Assembly: GCA_950295325.1 (NCBI GenBank)
Contig: OX485806.1
Coordinates: 34,722,001-34,786,000, forward strand
Origin: Polytrichum commune
Lineage: Eukaryota; Streptophyta; Polytrichopsida; Polytrichales; Polytrichaceae
Length of the DNA: 64,000 nt
Direction of reading: 5' to 3'
Shown here piece by piece: positions 61,801-64,000 of this stretch. Positions within the stretch are counted from its first letter, which is position 1. Every line of letters starts with the position of its first letter. The notes beneath the pieces were generated by a model that saw only the letters and a program-made list of their open reading frames with translations, ran no database searches and had not been told where the DNA came from. Both the position numbers and the translations under genes were made by a program.

Positions 61801-62780
61801 GGTGGAATTGCTCTATGGAATGTGGACCCTGTCACAAAGAAAACCATGTTCCCACCAGGTTAGTGGGCTTCATTAACAATGTTTTCTTGGAAGTACACTA
61901 CAAAATACAAGGTGTGATGCATGTGGCCCACGGGTGATCGCCCGTGGGCCGTTAGTTCATGGTTTCGCTCTAAGCTCTATGTATGTATGTTTTTGTAGGT
62001 TGTCCCCGTCCTGTTCCAAAAAGGGAAATGAAAGATTCTGTGAACATAAAGCTTGGACTGAAAGGTTTTATTAAGTATTGGAAGGATACGGCAGATCAAG
62101 ATACTTCCGGTCAATATATGCAGTCCATTGCACCAACAATTTTATATTGGGAGAATGTGCTTGCGGTTATGGATCATCCTTTATCTCCATCTCCATCTGA
62201 ACTTAGCGAGCCCTTTTGGCCTTCTACACGGTTCTCCATTGCAGCTGCCCTACATGTGGACAATGAGCATCTATTTGAGGAAAACATCACGGACTATGCT
62301 TATGTCGGACCAGCTAGTGCTCGACCCGCAGAGACCTTTCGACCTGGTGCACATATCAGGGTCGGCCATTATGTCTTACTACGTCCTAGTGAGGATTGTG
62401 CTAATCCAGTCTGGATGGGACGAGTGATTTCCGAGCCTAATTTGGCACATGTCGGTCCTCATGCTCGTTCCATTGAGATTGTGTACTATGTGCCGGTCCT
62501 TGGGACCAGGAACAAGAAGACCTTGGATGAACGTTATGAGGAATGGGACACGGCAAAACATTTCAGATGGACGAGGCTCAAGGAATATGCTCCAACACGT
62601 CAATCTCTAGATTGTGTTGTGGCATCATGGGCAAGACAAAAGAATGCGTCCGATGACAATGTGGTCATCCCAGCGAGGCAAATTCTTTTTGCCAAGGATA
62701 ATTTAGATCGATGCACAAGAGGTGAGCATATGACTAGTGGAGATCAATTTGAGGATGTGGTATCAACAGAATTCATGTAG
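58805..62780 (+). CDS. Element gene B: DUF7869-like protein, candidate transposase
   Basis: Three exons, 58805-58825, 59830-61858 and 61999-62780, give 943 aa with both introns GT-AG and in frame. The start ATG has ideal context (CACCATGGAG). Parts in order: a cysteine cluster (DCCKEHCC) followed by a helical segment (FNARKLIALAVFQTIQ); a second Cys pair (RCGTCVSF); a core with IIHDKMDYGKT (Asp402), LLIQMDNCAKDNKSKY (Asp527) and VGHTHEDVDAMFGRF (Glu566/Asp569). The C-terminus has a small beta-rich, WMGRV-containing segment like a chromatin-binding fold. From memory the core matches the family called DUF7869. The spaced Asp-Asp-Glu pattern resembles an RNase H-like recombinase, which is inference. 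Intron 1 carries twelve palindromes and intron 2 one. Confidence 0.75.
58826..59829 (+). other. Gene B intron 1 filled with palindromes
   Basis: The donor GATGCAGAG|GTTAGTG follows the 21-nt first exon and the acceptor is TTTACATTCAG. The 1004-nt intron contains twelve palindromes between 58875 and 59423. Its length is almost that of gene A intron 1 (1005 nt). Confidence 0.7.
58875..59423. repeat. Palindrome array, nine exact 47-bp units plus three variants
   Basis: Nine 22-bp palindromes with core CACGGGCGTTCGCCCGTG start at 59026, 59073, 59120, 59167, 59214, 59261, 59308, 59355 and 59402, exactly 47 bp apart. The linker reads like TGGCGCCGCCTACCACTTGG with few changes. Three shorter variants precede them (58875-58892, 58932-58947, 58983-58998). 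Near identity suggests recent expansion. Confidence 0.95.
61925..61950. repeat. Palindrome in gene B intron 2
   Basis: Core CACGGGTGATCGCCCGTG with GGC/GCC extension, inside the 140-nt intron 61859-61998. Confidence 0.9.
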
Positions 62781-63269
62781 ATTGGATATGCATTCATCAA
62801 TTCTTGTATCCGCGGGTGAACTCCCGTGGTGGGCGCCCTCGGTGGACATTGATCATCATGTTTGATGCTCATTTTTGATAAATGTGTGGATGAATTAGGG
62901 AGCCCTAGACATTGACATTTGCCTAGGGATGTTTACATGACCACTTTTTTTTGGCATCACAGATGTGAACTTTCATGTGCATTGTAATATTTTGGAAATA
63001 TGTTCTCTATGTATGGGAGTCATCCAATGTGCATGGTGGTCCCAAACAACCCACGAGGATTCACCCGTGGAGTGTAAGCACAATCCTTCGTGACTCACAA
63101 TTGATGAGATCTTCCATATTATACTTCATTATTTGCATGGCTTTATAAACATGTGTGGGGCTCATTTGGGATCGTTGAGTTGTATTTTAAGAACCCTCAA
63201 CGGGTATTCTCTCGTACTAGCATGTAATCATTACGTTCCCAACACGTTCCCTACATTAAATTGAGCGGA
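62781..63269. other. Right subterminal region of the element
   Basis: Non-coding. It holds two degenerate palindromes: CCGCGGGTGAACTCCCGTGG at 62810-62829 and CCACGAGGATTCACCCGTGG at 63051-63070. Two ACGTTCCC words at 63233-63240 and 63244-63251 mirror those at the left end. Confidence 0.55.
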
Positions 63270-63300
63270 CCAATTGGCTCATTTTAGTTAATAAGGCCAT
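63270..63300 (-). repeat. Right 31-bp terminal inverted repeat
   Basis: Exact reverse complement of 38497-38527. It is followed by GAAT at 63301-63304. Confidence 0.85.
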
Positions 63301-63304
63301 GAAT
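63301..63304. repeat. Target-site duplication GAAT, right
   Basis: It matches 38493-38496 and directly abuts the terminal repeat. Confidence 0.65.
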
Positions 63305-64000
63305 ATGAAAGAAAGTTCCAACTTCAAAATAATTAAGGTCATGAAATCTACGTCCAAAACCAAACTCAACCATTTGCTTTTGAGCATCATTTTTAATGGT
63401 GAGTATTGAGGATCTCAACTTGATTTTCTACGTTTGAGTAGTCAACATAACAACAAAGGCCATCGTGAAAATAAATTCAATTTAAACAACACTTTGCTAC
63501 TACTTTTAGGCCTTTGACCAAAACAATTATGGTTTTAGTATACCAGAGCATTTTTTTTGGTCCACTTTACCATGCTTTCACCTTTAGAAGATTTCATCTA
63601 TATTCATAATAAATTTCTATGTTATTCTTTTACTTTTGAATGGAATTATGAATTCCTTACATCAATTACAAAACAATGTTCATGCTTCTTGAAGGGGTTC
63701 CCCAACCACGCATGTACCTGAACAACTTTTATTAGAGTATTAAGTAATTGAGTATTTTTCCCACTCCCTCTGTGAATTGGTCTGTAAAGAGTTCATAGGT
63801 CCAGCATTTCTTTATAAATTTTGAAGTGCTTGACAAATATCAAATGTTCTTCGTTGTCACAAATTTTACTATAAAAGGAAAGAAATAATTAAGGCTATTT
63901 ACTCGGTATATTACTGGCCATCCTCCACAATATAATACATGAACCTATGGTTTCAACCCAATCAAAACACAACGTTTCATATGACTTTGATGATATGTAG
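63305..64000. other. Flanking DNA, no gene seen
   Basis: AT-rich, with no protein-like frame and no palindromes of the element's family. Confidence 0.5.

Larger units (their letters stand above)
38497..63300. mobile_element. Giant 24.8-kb TIR-bounded DNA transposon-like element
   Basis: Seen: perfect 31-bp terminal inverted repeats (38497-38527 and 63270-63300) starting ATGGCCTTATTAACTAAAAT, each flanked immediately by GAAT. Both ends also carry two GGGAACGT words in mirrored orientation just inside the repeats. The interior holds two large divergent spliced genes, a possible third locus and about 40 copies of one palindrome not found elsewhere in the window. Known: short TIRs plus a constant-length duplication mark cut-and-paste DNA transposons; Sola and Chapaev elements are examples with 4-bp duplications. 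Inferred: the whole segment inserted as a unit, with the right gene as candidate transposase. I cannot assign it to a named superfamily. Confidence 0.75.

Noticed and set aside
38497-63300. CRISPR array as an explanation of the regularly spaced palindromes
   Set aside because: The spacers are themselves repeats (nearly identical linkers), the host is a plant nucleus and no cas-like gene is present.

Overview
The window is nuclear DNA of a land plant. It carries a phenylalanine ammonia-lyase gene whose single intron splits the conserved Arg codon, a plant-type GH31 alpha-glucosidase gene with GT/GC-AG introns, several stretches of the plant telomere-type repeat TTTAGGG, and many non-autonomous DNA transposons. 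I cannot fix the lineage; a seed-free plant is possible but not shown.

Layout. 1-19.2 kb is intergenic and repeat-rich: PIF/Harbinger-like MITEs with GGGCC ends and T(T/A)A target duplications (2876-3438, 11739-12274), a foldback element with nine 41-bp palindromic repeats (7757-8194), a pogo/Tigger-like remnant (14877-15473) and a GC-rich island (15.8-16.6 kb). 19241-27751 (+) is a six-exon GH31 glycosidase (956 aa by my splice model). 27.8-33.6 kb holds only dispersed repeats. 33593-36641 (-) is a two-exon PAL (730 aa).

38497-63300 is the main discovery: a 24.8-kb segment bounded by perfect 31-bp terminal inverted repeats and flanked directly on both sides by the 4-bp duplication GAAT. It behaves like one giant DNA transposon. 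Inside it two large spliced genes diverge. The left gene (-; 47322 to 40390, six coding exons, 1753 aa) has a ParB/DGQHR-like NGQHT motif, an acidic repeat region and a C-terminal FCP1/NIF-type HAD domain. The right gene (+; 58805 to 62780, three exons, 943 aa) resembles DUF7869-type proteins and has a D-D-E-like residue pattern, so it is my candidate transposase. A possible third locus lies at 39335-39893 (-).

The segment is studded with a GC-rich palindrome (core CACGGGCG-NN-CGCCCGTG) that I see about 40 times inside the inverted repeats and nowhere outside them. Twelve copies fill intron 1 of the left gene and twelve fill intron 1 of the right gene. Single or double copies sit in other introns, and four sit in frame in an exon of the left gene as an 18-aa repeat. 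The palindrome has no stop codon in any of the six frames. Between the two promoters (48.6-58.7 kb) is a tandem array of ~415-bp units, interrupted by two reciprocally truncated copies of a PIF/Harbinger-like MITE, with an inverted copy running into the right gene's promoter.

All gene models are built by eye from splice signals and reading frame; no alignment or transcript was available.
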